Positions 46,013-57,983 of a stretch of 64,000 bases of DNA are shown one piece after another. A program made the translations under genes and the position numbers. Source of the stretch: Eremophila alpestris peregrina (taxonomy: Eukaryota; Chordata; Aves; Passeriformes; Alaudidae). Location of the stretch: assembly GCA_009792885.1 (NCBI GenBank), contig WMCF01000015.1, positions 5,347,076 to 5,411,075 of the forward strand, written 5' to 3'. The notes under the pieces were generated by a model. The model saw nothing but the letters and a program-made list of their open reading frames with translations, made no database searches and had not been told where the DNA came from. Each line of letters begins with the position of its first letter. The stretch's first letter is position 1.

Positions 46013-48078
46013 ACTTCGGGAATACTTCTTGGGTGGTACAGGCTCGATGCCAATGCACTGGAGGCATGCACCGATTTCATACTAACACACACGTTGTTGT
46101 GGCTTATTGCTATATTGGAACCAGCCTTTGAAAAGTATCATAATATCCTGAGGCAAACTAGAGAGTCAATTATTCAAAACGTTGGTCTTGAATGTTTAAA
46201 GGCCCAGTCATGGGCTCCTTGGGCTAAGTTCCCACTGCCTACAACAAGAACTTGCTCTGAGGAGGATGGGCAGAGTCGAGCTCAGACATTCGCATTCGCA
46301 GGGATTTTGATGTGCTTGGCACTCTCAAGCTGCAGTTGAATGCAGAGATAGCCAGCCTGACCTGAAACCTTGTAATGTGGGTAACAGTTTAGCTGTATTA
46401 GCATAGCACTTCACATGGGTTAACTAGCCCTGCCAAGAGGCAGAGTTCACTAGCCTAAGGAGAAAACTGCCTGAAGATAGACTATTTCCGACTCATTCAG
46501 AGGTGGCTTTGCAAAGCAGTGCTTTGTGCCACGTAGACATGCTAGCCATGCTAGCTATCCTCCTCTTCCAAACAATGCATGCCCTCCAATTCTGCAGCAG
46601 CTACAGCAATTGTGCACTTACTGAGCATCTCTCTGCCCCCTCCATGGAAGGGTCTGTCATGCAGATTGGTATTTCCATCAGAGGGCATGCACTGCTGCTT
46701 CCCCCTGACCAGGCAAATCAGTCCCAGACTGAAGTTTGGCATACAAAATTTTAACAAAGAGATTTTAATTGTCTTCTTTGTTTTTTGGGTTTTTTTTCAG
46801 GAATAAAACCCCATCAAAACAAACCGAAAACTAAGATCAGTTATCTTAGTTTATCAGTGATTTCAGCAGTATGAAGCTTAGATTCCCAGACAAAATTGCC
46901 AGCACAAGCCAGCACAGTCTCACCACCAAGCCTTGACCATGGCCCTCATTCCTGCTTACAGTTTGATGAGCTGCTGTTTCACATCCAAGGATTCCAGTTC
47001 AGATTCCTTTTTCAAAAGACACACCTTACATTAAAATTGTTTTCCTGGCAACTAAGCAAGTCTAATTTGCTCATTGCAATTTTAAGCTTTCTTTAATAAT
47101 TTGAACAGGGTTTCAGTTAACATACAAGCCACTACAGTATCCTGACTGTAATAGCACCTAACACTCTACTCCAGGAATAAATTCAGACACATTACATGAT
47201 TCTGTAATCCATTTTGTACATTGTTTATATCTTGGTGTTTTGGTGAATACGGTGCTGGATCTGCCCATTTTTTTGACTTGGGATCTCCTCATGGCAAGTG
47301 TCAATGTCTCAGTCCAGTAAAATGTGTAATTTGTGGGATAACTAAATGAGAACTGAACTTGCCCAACTGAGAACCCCGCAGTATTTTCTCTAAAGAGCGA
47401 GATAAGATCTTTGCCCCATGGAGCTAAAGAGAGAAACTAAACACTAGCAGACAAGTAGACCAGCCACATGCTCTATTTCTCAAGTGAGTTACCACATTGT
47501 GGGCATTCATATTACCAGCTGGTGAGGTGCAAGAAAAAGGAGGAGCAGTGTTTGATTTGATGTGAACCACCTTGGTTTTATGAGCATCTGCAGCCAGTAG
47601 GCAATGCAAAGTATCTTTCTGCACCGCCCCCGCAGACTGTCTGGAGGCTGCTGGCATAATCCTGCAGCAGGACACAGGGAAAACGTGCCTTCCTCCTTTT
47701 GCAGGTACCCTGCAACCACACTGCCAGTAGCTAAAGTAGACAGACCCACAAAGTACATTGAGTACCTCCTTTTGCAGGCCGTCATGAGCTACCAAGGAGG
47801 CAACTGCAAGGACACAAGCCCTTTGCAGGTTCTGTCTGTAAATTTGATTTCATGTCTGGTTAGGAAAAAATCATCCATTGCCATGGCAAGATACCAATGC
47901 AAAGGCATTTCTTGACTAGTTCTGCTGAAAGTCATGTTTCAAATTCCACTCAGCCAGTTGCACTTAGAAAATGAACTCAAAACAACAAAGAACTGAAGTC
48001 TGAAATCAGAGAGGGGTTAAAGAATGGAGCTGTCACCTTAACTCAGTTGCAGCTCTGTACTCAGGAGGGAACTGTGCA
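46013..48078. other. Non-coding stretch with a small hairpin
   Basis: Includes the 10-bp-arm dyad at 46828-46852. Frames such as 46503-46754 and the 123-codon minus frame at 47424-47795 have no recognisable domain. 47030-47090 has CNE-like texture (CATTGCAATTTTAAGC). Confidence 0.45.
46828..46852. repeat. Small hairpin, 10-bp arms
   Basis: AAACTAAGAT (46828-46837), a 5-nt spacer CAGTT, and ATCTTAGTTT (46843-46852) pair perfectly. It is too short to assign a role. Confidence 0.6.
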
Positions 48079-48140
48079 TCTGGATATTTAGATCCATGAA
48101 AGCAAACAATCTGGATATTTAGATGCATGAAAGCAAACAA
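48079..48140. repeat. Tandem duplication, 2 x 31 bp
   Basis: Unit 48079-48109 (TCTGGATATTTAGATCCATG...) is repeated directly at 48110-48140 with a single C-to-G difference. A recent local tandem duplication. Confidence 0.95.
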
Positions 48141-49379
48141 GGGTTTCAACCATCATTTACAGTACTTGGAATTTTCATAATTTAAAACTTTCTAAGAGTC
48201 CTCAATGGGCAAACATCCTGTGTGCTTCTTGTACTTTCATATGCCCAATAGGCTGTAAAACTTCAAAGAAATTAATTTTGCTGCTTGCTTTTTAACATTA
48301 TACACCTTCAAAAATGTTATGGTACCTGGTGCCAAGAGTCTGTATTTTTAAAATTCCCTACTTTAGTCTGAGTTCTAAACCCATTAAAGTCAGTAAGAGT
48401 TTTGACATTGACTTAAAAGAGTAGAAGATCAAACAATTATCTGACAGACTATAACAAGACACAGGAATAATTAGGGAGTTTTGAAGCCTATCCATAGAGG
48501 GGGTTTTTCTTTGCTTCAAATAAGAAATATATTCATAAATGTATTTTGGAAATATTAATTTAAATTTAGAAGTGGGGAGATCTAGCATAAATGCAGATTT
48601 TCGACTCTATCTTTTGGTCTTGTTTCATGCATTTTGCATATTTTTCACATCTCTTTATATCAAAATAACACAGGGGAAGCCAGGATAACAGTTAGGTTGG
48701 TTCTAATGAAGATAATTTCACTGAACTGTCTGGGCTGTTGTAAGATTTTTGATATATCTGCAGTTAAAGCCTGAGAGCTAATTGTTCCCAAAATTGATCT
48801 TATCAAAAGAAAGATGTGTGAATTCATACACAAGTCCCAGGTCATTGATTTCTGCTGAGACATTTTGTCAAAACAGTGTTTATTAATAGAGAACCTGCAT
48901 CTGTATACTACAAAGCAACAGAAAAACTGAGAACAACAGCCATAATCTGTCCTAAGCCATTACTCCAGAAAAGCCAATCTGTCATTAGATGCTACTTCTG
49001 ATGTGCCACCCATACTCTCATCAGTCTCCTACAGCAGAGTTGTAGCTGGCCCCAGCTGTGGATGTGCCACAGCCTCCTGAGCAATCAGCTGCCCAAACAG
49101 CTGCCCTTTTCCAGGTCAAGCAGATTTGGGGGACTGGATGTTTCTGTTCCTTAGGACCAATATGACCAGAATGTATGGAATAAAATTATTAGTACCCTCT
49201 TCTGACAAGACAGAGTGCCTGAGTTTTTCTAAAATATGCTGTTATCCCTGTCAAATCTACATATGCAATTTTACATATAATCTTTTTTACACTGAATTTG
49301 CTTAGTATAGATAACAGTACAAGTCCTTTTTCTACCTCTGGGTTCAACCACGAAACCTAGAAAATGCAATAAGCTAGAG
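48141..49379. other. AT-rich non-coding stretch, mostly unrecognised
   Basis: Contains the decayed palindromic copy F at 48367-48432. No gene identified. Confidence 0.5.
48367..48432. repeat. Dispersed palindromic repeat, copy F (decayed)
   Basis: CTGAGTTCTAAACCCATTAA, then AGTCAGTAAGAGTTTTGACA, then TTGACTTAAAAGAGTAGAAG and ATC follow the plan CTGATCCAAAGCCCATTGAA-GTCAATGGGAGTTT-CCATTGACTTCAATGGG...GGATC with many substitutions. Recognisable mainly by order of words. Confidence 0.4.
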
Positions 49380-49580
49380 GGAAAATGTTAGGTTTTGTTT
49401 CATGGTTTGTAAAAGACAAACTGTCATCTCCTTATTGTAATTGGACAATCAATTACCTATTTTATAGGTATTTTAAGGAGCCTGTCACCATAGTAACACA
49501 GTGCTGTATAAGACTATAAAATCCTAGTGCTTAAAGGGAAACTTAAACATTAAATTGGTCAAGGTGTTGCATTTCTTGTG
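49380..49580. promoter_or_regulatory. Candidate regulatory element with three dyads including an X-box
   Basis: Within 61 bases are GTAATTG-n6-CAATTAC (49437-49456), TACCTAT-TTT-ATAGGTA (49454-49470) and GTCACC-AT-AGTAAC (49484-49497). There is no open frame or repeat signature. The density of exact dyads and the quality of the last one suggest a transcription-factor platform. Conservation and activity untested. Confidence 0.4.
49484..49497. promoter_or_regulatory. RFX X-box-like motif
   Basis: GTCACCATAGTAAC fits the X-box GTNRCC(N0-3)RGYAAC at every fixed position. RFX factors bind such sites upstream of ciliary and MHC class II genes and in distal enhancers. No promoter is evident nearby, so a distal site is the more likely reading if it is used. 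Confidence 0.4.
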
Positions 49581-51899
49581 CTTATTTCTGAAAATGTTCA
49601 GACACATCTTCATCAAGCACAGAGATGTAAAAAACTAGACATCAGTTTTCCAATATTTGAAATCATAGGAAAACTTGGCTTTCAACACACCCAGGATAGC
49701 TGTGCCCTGCAGATGTTTATCTGGATCATATAAATAAACTGCATTTTGTCTTTTGATAGATTCACTGATCAGTTGTTTCTTTTGGTTTTGGCCAGGAATC
49801 ATTGTATGACAAATAATCTTGATGACACCTCTGTCATAACTGACAGAAGGCATTGGATAGAAGGCACCCAAGCAAAAATGACCCTGTGGCAAAACTTGAA
49901 CAGGAAGAACTTTGGAAATCCAAAGTCAGGGTCACAACCCAAGTATTCATGGCCAAGACCATAAGATATGAATAAGCTTAAAGACCCTATTTCATTAGTT
50001 TTTTTCTTGACTGAGTTGGCAAAGCAGAAAACCCAGAAGTCTACATTAAGTATTATTATGGTTTGAAAGCTTTCTTTTTTTCTTTCTTTTCCAAGGATAA
50101 AGATAAATTTTGTTACGAAAATAAAAATTCTATTAACTCCGTAGGAAGACTGACTTTCAACAAGGGGGAAAGCATCAACAAATAAGGCCCAAGATTCTGA
50201 AGACAGAGGTTAAGGGCTTTTTGTTTTTCCTTTTAATTTCAGCTGTCAGACCAATCCGTTACCTGGTAAACCCAACTATTTCCTTTCATATAAGGAAAGG
50301 GACCAGCAAAAAGATGTGGCTTTCTGTTCCACAGAGAACTTGGGTAACCAGCAGGGAAGCAGAAGACCAGGACTAGGACATTTCTTGCCCTCCCCAATAA
50401 ATCAGTGCTACTGTCCAGCAGCGAGAACTTGAGCTGGATGCACATCACAGTGAGTCCTGTGGAGGGAAACAAGGGGATGGGACTCCCAGCTGCTGTGCAG
50501 TACTTGCATGCTGAATGGGTCCTTACTATGAGTTACTACATTTTAGCTGAAAGAAAAACAGCATACTTTCTAGGTGCCCTCTAGATTTCACAAAAACATT
50601 AAATTAATAGTGCTCATTTAAAAACAGAGATTTTCAGCTCATTAAAAAACAGACATTGCCTCAGATTTGCTTAGTTCCCTGCACAGATAATTGTAGGTAA
50701 GTCAAGGCCTTTTGCATTTTTTTTCCCTTATATTCAGTGTCATTCCAGGCAGTTCATTCAAAACTGCATAACCACTCATCTATAAAAACTGAAGTGTACA
50801 GTCCGTTGGCTGGGGTTCAGAAAGCAATTCAGTTCATAGCAAGAATGACCTATCTATCATGTTGGGAGACCTACCACAAAGCTCTGACCCCAATAACTGT
50901 GTTGGCTAAAACTCCACTGACCCTGCAGGTTTCTCAGGCACTTGGTTCTCATGCTGTGACTGCAATGAGACCTAAGCTTCAGTGTCTACAACGTGGAGCT
51001 GAAGCCCATCCTGAGACTGTCATGCAGGCCTCAGTTCAATTGCCTTGATGCTGGTCTTCACACTTCATACAAGTTACTTCCAGAGCATCTCACATGGCCT
51101 CCAAAACATCTGCCCTATCCCTGTCCCATCAGCCAGCCCCATGCAATGGCCCTGTTTGCCCCGAGAAATCTAATGCCACCAGACAGGAAATCCTCATCAA
51201 ACACCTAAGCTCACACACCTGACTCAAGCCCTCAGTTTCCATAGACACAGCCTACATCAGTGAAGCACTCTCCCAGCTGGAGGAGATGTTTACAAGGGGA
51301 AATAACCAGCCAGATTGCATAATCTCGTTCATTAACTGATATTCTCTCAGTTTTGTGGCCTTTGCTCAGGCAATGATTTCAAAACCACTCACTTTTTCCC
51401 CTTCAAAATATTTTTTTAATGTTAGTTTAACTGTAGTTTGATATCTTAAATTGTCTCCCCATGTTTTCGACCAGTGGTGCAGAAGGTCCATGCCCCAGCC
51501 ACGAGCCTCCCCAGCAGCACAGTGTGGGCTGCACAGCATCAATCACTCCCCAGGCAGCCACACTCTGCTCCCCGATGGGGAACTCACTAACCAGGGTGGA
51601 AAGGATAGCAGAGGGATTTCTCCCTCCTTCTTATGTCATGTCTTCTTTGATTGAATCACAGATTTGTAAAGGCAATGGGATGAGAAAGCCAGGAATGAAC
51701 AAAAGCAGCAGATATCCAGCACAGAGTGCAGGTGCTGAAGGATCCTGTCGTAAGCCGCAGGAGTTTGTTTCTCCAGAGTTGTCAGTGGCCCTTTCAGCAA
51801 CCCAATCTGTTCTAGCTGATGTTGAGATGGCTACTTTAAAAAAAAAAGGCTTTCTCAGATATAACCCTTCCAGTTTGAAATAGATACAAGTTCAATGAG
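49581..51899. other. Non-coding stretch; GC-richer part without recognised gene
   Basis: The interval 50880-51830 is moderately GC-rich and carries plus-strand frames of 103, 67 and 140 codons (the last at 51461-51883). None has a recognisable domain. No repeats recognised. Confidence 0.45.
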
Positions 51900-52300
51900 T
51901 TCTATATTTTATTTCTTTAATCCATTCCTCATGACCAGCATTTATGGGAAAGCTTTAAACTTGCAATTGATACAATTGCAAACATTATAGATGCTTGTCT
52001 GTTACACTAAAATAAGAACTATTGCTCTGCAGCCATTGCTGGCACTGCAAATAAGCCCTTACTGCAGCGTGAGAAATAAATAAAAATGAATTTTTATCAA
52101 GTCAGAATAATGCAGGATTTCTCATTGTGTCATTTACTAGGGGGAAGACGTTTTTTAGAATTCTGTTACTGGGAACCTGAGTGACTTATATAAATTTGCT
52201 CAGCATGGTTTCCAAAGGTCTCATTATTATTCATATATATGGGTGTCCTCAGTGGAATATTCATTATTTCCCATTGACTTTATATAGGTCTTATTAAGTT
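51900..52300. promoter_or_regulatory. Candidate conserved non-coding element
   Basis: Contains the perfect dyad TTGCAATTG-ATA-CAATTGCAA (51961-51981) and words such as TTTATGGGAAAGC, GCAAATAAGCCC and GAATAATGCAGG, with no open frame and few homopolymers. Texture-based. Confidence 0.3.
51961..51981. repeat. Perfect dyad, 9-bp arms, 3-bp spacer
   Basis: TTGCAATTG, then ATA, then CAATTGCAA. Each arm starts with a C/EBP half-site-like TTGCAA. Confidence 0.85.
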
Positions 52301-53278
52301 TATGAAACAAAAACAAAGTGTACAGTGATAGACTTGGGCTTAAATCAAACACACATCCACAATAACTTCAAAAATTCATCTAAATATCTGGTTTGGACCC
52401 TTTGAATGAACTCATTTGCACTAACCGCTGTGTTGTGAGAATAGACACATCAGTGGAACAATCTACAAAGGAGTCAAGAGGATTCTCCATCTGAAACCCC
52501 TAAATAAAAATTGGATCTTTCTTTGAAAAGACACATCCCAGCTAAACTGTCTGCAATGCTGGCAATTTGCTCAGCTCTTTGTTATATTCTATTTTCTTTA
52601 ATCAAACCCTGAAGAGGCTTCTATGGCTGTATTCTTATGGTGTGTTCAAATTAAAAGAGATGACTCAAAAGAGATCAAAGTAGCTGATGGATAAGGAGTC
52701 ACAGCATCTCATTTAGAATATATTTTTTTCCTTAAACAAAACTTGAGATCTTGTATGCTAACTTAAAACTTGATTGAGATCTTGTATGCTAAATTAAGTG
52801 AGTTCTACACCATCAGGAGCTCCAAAAAGGTGGGGTTTTTTTCAGAATAACCCTATGGTATTTGAAGTACTGCCTCTTCCTCCTAGACATCAATGAATCT
52901 TATCCTTTCTGTGGTCTTTAAGCAAATTTTCCTTTAGAAATGCTCCTTTGTAGTTTCTTCCCTCCTGACTGGTTTTTCCTTTTGAATACCAAAATAACCA
53001 AATTGCCAACACCCTTGCTGTATTTAACAGAGGGCAGGCTGCTGGGAGGTGTTAGACCTACAGAAGTTTTGAGTGTTCATTGCCTTTCAAAATAAGGCCA
53101 AACTTTGTTTTCTAGAAAAGGCTGACATGAATTTACTGTGTAAGATCCCAGAGAGTTGTCAAGTGCTGTCTGTCACTCCTTTCATGATTGAAGGAATAAG
53201 GTTAGAAGTAACAAAATGATAGAGCAGATATGCTGTGGTTTCTTGACAACAGAGGTATTTTCATCAGTAATATAATTC
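52301..53278. other. Non-coding stretch with a local 31-bp-period duplication
   Basis: Apart from the duplication at 52743-52797 nothing is recognised. Confidence 0.5.
52743..52797. repeat. Direct repeat, 24 bp with 31-bp period
   Basis: TTGAGATCTTGTATGCTAAC and the next four bases (52743-52766) recur at 52774-52797 with one mismatch (C to A). The 31-bp offset equals that of the unrelated duplication at 48079-48140. Confidence 0.95.
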
Positions 53279-53660
53279 CACTTGGAGCATTTGTATGGTG
53301 AGGAGAGGGTGAGGGAGTGGGGCTTGCTCAGCCTGGAGTGAGGCAACTGCTTGGGCACGCAACAGCAGCCCCCAGAACCTACAGGGAGGCCAGCAAGGAG
53401 ATGGAACCAGGTCCTTCCCAGTGTGATGTGGCAGGAAAACAAGAGGTAGTGACGTTAAATTGAAAAGGGGGAAGGTTCAGAGTGGCTATAAGAAAAAAAT
53501 AAAATCACTATGAAGATAACAGCTCTTTGGAAGTTTTCAAGACACAGCCAGATTAAAGTCCTAGCAACTTGGTTTGAGTTTGTGTCATACCCTGCCTTGG
53601 GCAGGAGGAAGGATGAGAGGCCTCCCGAGGTCTCTTCCTGTCTGAGTGATTCCGTGATTC
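53279..53660 (+). mobile_element. CR1 LINE fragment (older subfamily, 3' end)
   Basis: Follows another avian CR1 subfamily from late ORF2 to the 3' end: GTGAGGAGAGGGTGAGGGAG, GCTTGCTCAGCCTGGAG, a drifted middle, then TGGCTATAAGAAAAA, AACTTGGTTTGAGTTTGTGT, GAGAGGCCTCCCGAGGTCTC, TTCCTGTCTGAGTGATTCCG and TGATTCC. The GATTCC(A/G)TGATTCC end replaces the ATTCTATG tail of the 23-kb copy. There are many substitutions and an internally rearranged centre (about 53340-53440). No intact frame. Confidence 0.8.
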
Positions 53661-56600
53661 CTATCTTTTCAGAGGACACATTTCCAGGTTGTCTGCACAT
53701 ACCAGTACAGTCTATGAGCTACAGAGGTATCTACCCTTGTCTGAACCCACTGCAATGATTACCCCAGGGTAGAGAGGAAGGCTGTATTTTTGTACAGGCA
53801 ATGTGAGGACAGAAGAAAGCTATATCCGCGTCATCTACATTTATATTTTAGGTATGCATCACAGGTGCAATTTAAAATAAAGAGAGAAGCTTGTGATCTT
53901 TATATAATCTTGACAAAGATAGGTGCCTCCAGAAGGTGATCAGAGCATCTATTTTGGAATTATATAGCTATGATCAATGTCCCGTCAGCCTCCAGGTTGT
54001 GGATGCCATTGATTTGGATGTACATACAGATACAGACACAGCTCTTTGACTCCTTTCACACTGCTAGTAGCTATATATGGGCACTGTTATTTTGATCAGC
54101 AACTGCTGCTGAGATATAATATGTTCCTGCTGGCTGTTATATTTTCAGCTGTGTTGGAGAGATGTGAGTAATATGTTTATTTTGTATGTCAGTAATTTAT
54201 AGTTTGCATTCCACGGGACTTTCTGCTTGTTACTAGATTTCCGTTTTTTATCCAAGATGCTTTGTAGAGTGGCCAGTTGAGAATTTAACTTCAGGACAAA
54301 GATATTTTTTTAAATTAAAAAGAAAAAAAAAAAAGCTTTACATGAACAGATAGCTTTAGAAAATAACTGGTATGTGCATACATTTGTTTAACCCCCTAAT
54401 GTAAATACATACATTCTGAAATGTATTTTAGTTCTCTAAAGAGCTAAGAGCAGCTCTCAAGATCACATGACAAGCAAAACATTTGTTAATCAGAAAAATT
54501 ACAGCCTATTCATACTCACTGTTTGATTATTTCCACTCTGACCTCAAAGATCCCATTGTTGATTGAACTAGTTATAGTAACTTCTGTTTATTTTTACAAC
54601 TAGCTATTATGAGTGCAAACTATCCTTATCTCCAAATGATTGATAGGCACATTAAGAAGCTGTTCAACAGGTTGCTAGGTTTGAAGAAATGCTTAAATCA
54701 TGATTAGTTATTCCTTATCAGCCAAGAATGGGAACTAAGCTCAGATAAATACATGGTGACGAAAATTAGATTTTCAACATCAAGTGCTCTCTCACTGTTT
54801 TCTGTTTGCTATTGTTAAGCAGGGGTGCCACAATTTCCTTTCAGTTTTATTTAAGGAGCATTTGGGCTTTCTTAGCAAACGCAGTTGTCATGTTAGTGTG
54901 CTTAGGAGAGCTAAAAATCTTGTTCACTGATAACTTGCATCAGGGTTCCTATGTAGATTTAGAAAGTGGAGAACCGTGAGTTATACTAAAGTATATTTAT
55001 ACTTTCATCTATTAAAAAACTGGGTGAACATTTTTAAGTATGTAGATGGCAGGCTCAAATTCTCACATGGGGATTTGGGGATTGATAGCTTTATTTGTGC
55101 TATTGGGAAGAGGGTTTCTATCAGCCAAGGCCAGGTGTGCAACCTAAGGACCAAAAAAAAAATAAAAATAAGAGAGACAGGTATTTGAGATATAGCTTCC
55201 TGTGGTTTTACCAACATCATGAGGTCTCCTGTATCAATAGTTGGAAGAAAACGCACAAATTTTGATTACATTAGAAGTGTAACAATGCTATTCTCCACTC
55301 CAGTTGACAAGCAGTGTGATTTAGCATGATTTGTGAAGTCAGTATATGAGAAAAAGTACAACTTATATATCCAGAAAATGAAAAGGAACTAACTGAGCTC
55401 ATAAGTTCTTGGTTTTGGAAAAGGGCTCTGGAAAATTCTAAATCAGCTCTCTCAAAAGGGAGTTGGGTTAACGTATTTTCAAAACATGCACAACTCAGTT
55501 TCTACTCCTTGAGCTGTATTTGCAAATAAAGTCACTAAACATAATATGATAACCAAGTTCCAGGAGACTTTCTGCTGCAAAGTTTGCCAAAGCAGAATAT
55601 TTCCTTCTCTAGTATTAAACCACAAATACTTCAAACAAACCTTTGACACAACTAAAGGGCAGATGAGAGCAGGGATAGAGGACTAAAGTGAAAATACCAA
55701 TCTGAAAGCTAAAACTTTTCTGGTTTTTCTATCAACATATTACAAAGGGTGAAAGGGCTGAGCTTTCACTCCAGTTTGCACTCAGAGTACCCGAAAGGGA
55801 GAAGGAAAAGATGTTTTTCAGGTGATTCTGAATGTATGAGATGCTCAAGAGAGAGAATCTCTAAGTAATGTATTTGCACCCAAGGTGGTGAAGGCCTCGG
55901 GCAGGACTGTGGGAAGCAGCTTGGCAGTAAAACCTTCACAGGATGAACACATGCCACCCAGGGTTTCCCTGCAGTGCTCTGGGCACACAGAGAAGGTAAG
56001 ACCATGAACACCAAGCCTGACTGGCTGAGAAAGGACACAGTAGCAAATCCTTCTATACTCAGTACCTCATATTTAAAGCCCTTACTCAAGACTGAAGAGG
56101 CTGCTTCCATCCCTGTGTGAGACAGAGGAAGAAAAGGGAGGATACAGGTCTTACATCTCCCTGGCATCCCTGCCATGAGCCAGGGATACTCATGGTATGC
56201 AGATGGGCTCTTTGATCCTTCCCTCAGAAATGGCCCCATGTTGAACAGAATAAATAAATATTCATTAACCCAGGGACAGAAAGATAAACAGAAACAAAAG
56301 AAAACACAGGGCTAAGGCAAGCAAGGACTGCCAAGCAGGAGAGAGAGATGAATGCTCCAAGATTTCTTGCATCAGCAAATTCGTCATAAAAGAGGAGTGA
56401 CAAATTCATTAGACGTTATGACCACCTCCAGTTATCACAGAACCATAATTTCCAGGTTTCACACATTTTCCCATGAAGACATAGAATAACAGTATGCTGA
56501 AAGTCCTTCTGTGTGTCAAGCACTGTTCACTACATCACCCGAGAGATGCTGCACCACAAAACACAGTCATGTTAGAGATGTCTCCATGTGTGGCTGGCCT

Positions 56601-57888
56601 GTGAGGTTTACATAATGCAGCTATTTTGGTAGTCAGCCTCAATCTCTGACTTTCCAGCCCAAATAGCTGGGTCTCCAGACACAGCAAGATGCCTCAACCA
56701 CTCTGCCATTTAACATTAAAAAAACCCAAATTACATTAACAAATTTCCAAATTATCATCTCCTTACTGTTTTGTGTTTATCTTATGCTTCTCCTTGTTTA
56801 CAAATATCATGCACATGCGGGATTGCAGGATCAAGGCAATGCTGGATTCTCCACTGTGTCCTCAGTTTGCAATTGCTAACAACATTAGCACAGGGTAAAT
56901 TAATGCTGTCTGTCACACAGCCTCTGCACTTTTTATCCCTCAGTGTATCAGAAGAAAGATATTTGACCCTTGGATTGTAAAAGCCTTTTCTACACTGTTG
57001 GTCTGCCCACCTTAGAGACGTACTACCTTAAAGAAAGGAAACTTCATAGGGAAATCACAGATGCAAAATCTGCCTTAAGGAAATAAGTGGGTGGCAGCAT
57101 ATAATTAATAGAAGAAACCCTCCAGAAAATACTTGCTACAGACAGAATCAGTCTTTGCAGGAGACAGCCATGACAAAATCCAAACCGTAATCTAATTTTT
57201 GTGGTATGCACATCTGAAAATAAATAAACAAAAGCAGTTTTTAAAATACCTCTCCCATTCGAGTCAGACTAGAACCTGACACAGCTGTGGAACAAAGAGG
57301 CTGCAAACTGCTTGAGTTTGGTATGACAGGTTTACCTGAAAGTCCCAGCTCTTCTTGGTTGTACTAGAGGAGTATGAAGGATAGTGGATTGTTAGGTTTA
57401 GGCTGACTTGGATATGGTATGTGGCCTGGGCTGTTTCATGGTGTTTTGTGTCATCAGTCAGCTGGGAGACTTCAATACCTCTGTCAACTTCCATGCACGG
57501 CTCAAAGGAGACGAGGAAACACCAAGAGAATATGAAGTGTAAGAAGGCTGAATGCAAGGAGCTAGTGAAGAGGTGTGCTGGGGGAAAGGAAAACACTGAA
57601 CTGGGAACAATAACACTGCACAAACGGAATGAGACAGTAGCTGACCCTCACTAAATATCAGCCATTTGACAGGTCCCTGAGAAGTGTGGATGTGTGGAGG
57701 CCCTCTGAGCTCCTAGGTCTGGGTGTATGTCGTGATTCCAGAAAGGGGTAAAACAGGATGCATACTGGTTTATGGCTGCTTGGGCAGCCCCAGCAGCACC
57801 CCAGCAGAGTTCAATGTGAGACACCACAGCCCAAGACTGCCCCTCAGCAGGCAGGGTTAAGTGTTGAGACTCCAGTGACCTTACTAAT
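53661..57888. other. Non-coding stretch, nothing certain
   Basis: Over 4 kb without a recognised repeat. 54540-54830 has CNE-like texture (GATTGATAGGCAC, AATCATGATTAGTTATTCC). The 157-codon minus frame at 55766-56239, the longest in the window, has no recognisable domain, signal peptide or repeat. A poly-A run lies near 54322-54334. Confidence 0.45.
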
Positions 57889-57983
57889 GCTCCATCTCTG
57901 GAAGTGTTCAAGGCCAGGCTGGAAGATGCCCTGAGCAACCTGCTCTTGGGGAAGGTGCCCTTGCCCATGGCAGGGGGGTGAAG
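57889..57983 (+). mobile_element. Short CR1 LINE fragment
   Basis: About 95 bases match the CR1 stretch at the end of ORF2: CATCTCTGGAAGTGTTCAAG, GCCAGGCTGGAAGATGCCCT, GAGCAACCTGCTCTTGGGGA and AGGTGCCCTTGCCCATGGCA with GGGGGGT. No 3' tail is present after it, so it is a fragment truncated at both ends. Confidence 0.85.

Noticed and set aside
47680..47720. Pyrimidine tract plus GCAG followed by GTACCC
   Set aside because: Donor half is too weak for a recursive site, and no exon-like frame supports an ordinary acceptor.
51461..51883. 140-codon plus-strand open frame
   Set aside because: Serine/proline-rich text from a GC-richer tract, overlapped by another plus frame (51451-51654), with no family resemblance.
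55766..56239. 157-codon minus-strand open frame, the longest in the window
   Set aside because: No recognisable domain, signal peptide or repeat; no splice or start context that stands out; length is within chance expectation for 64 kb at this composition.
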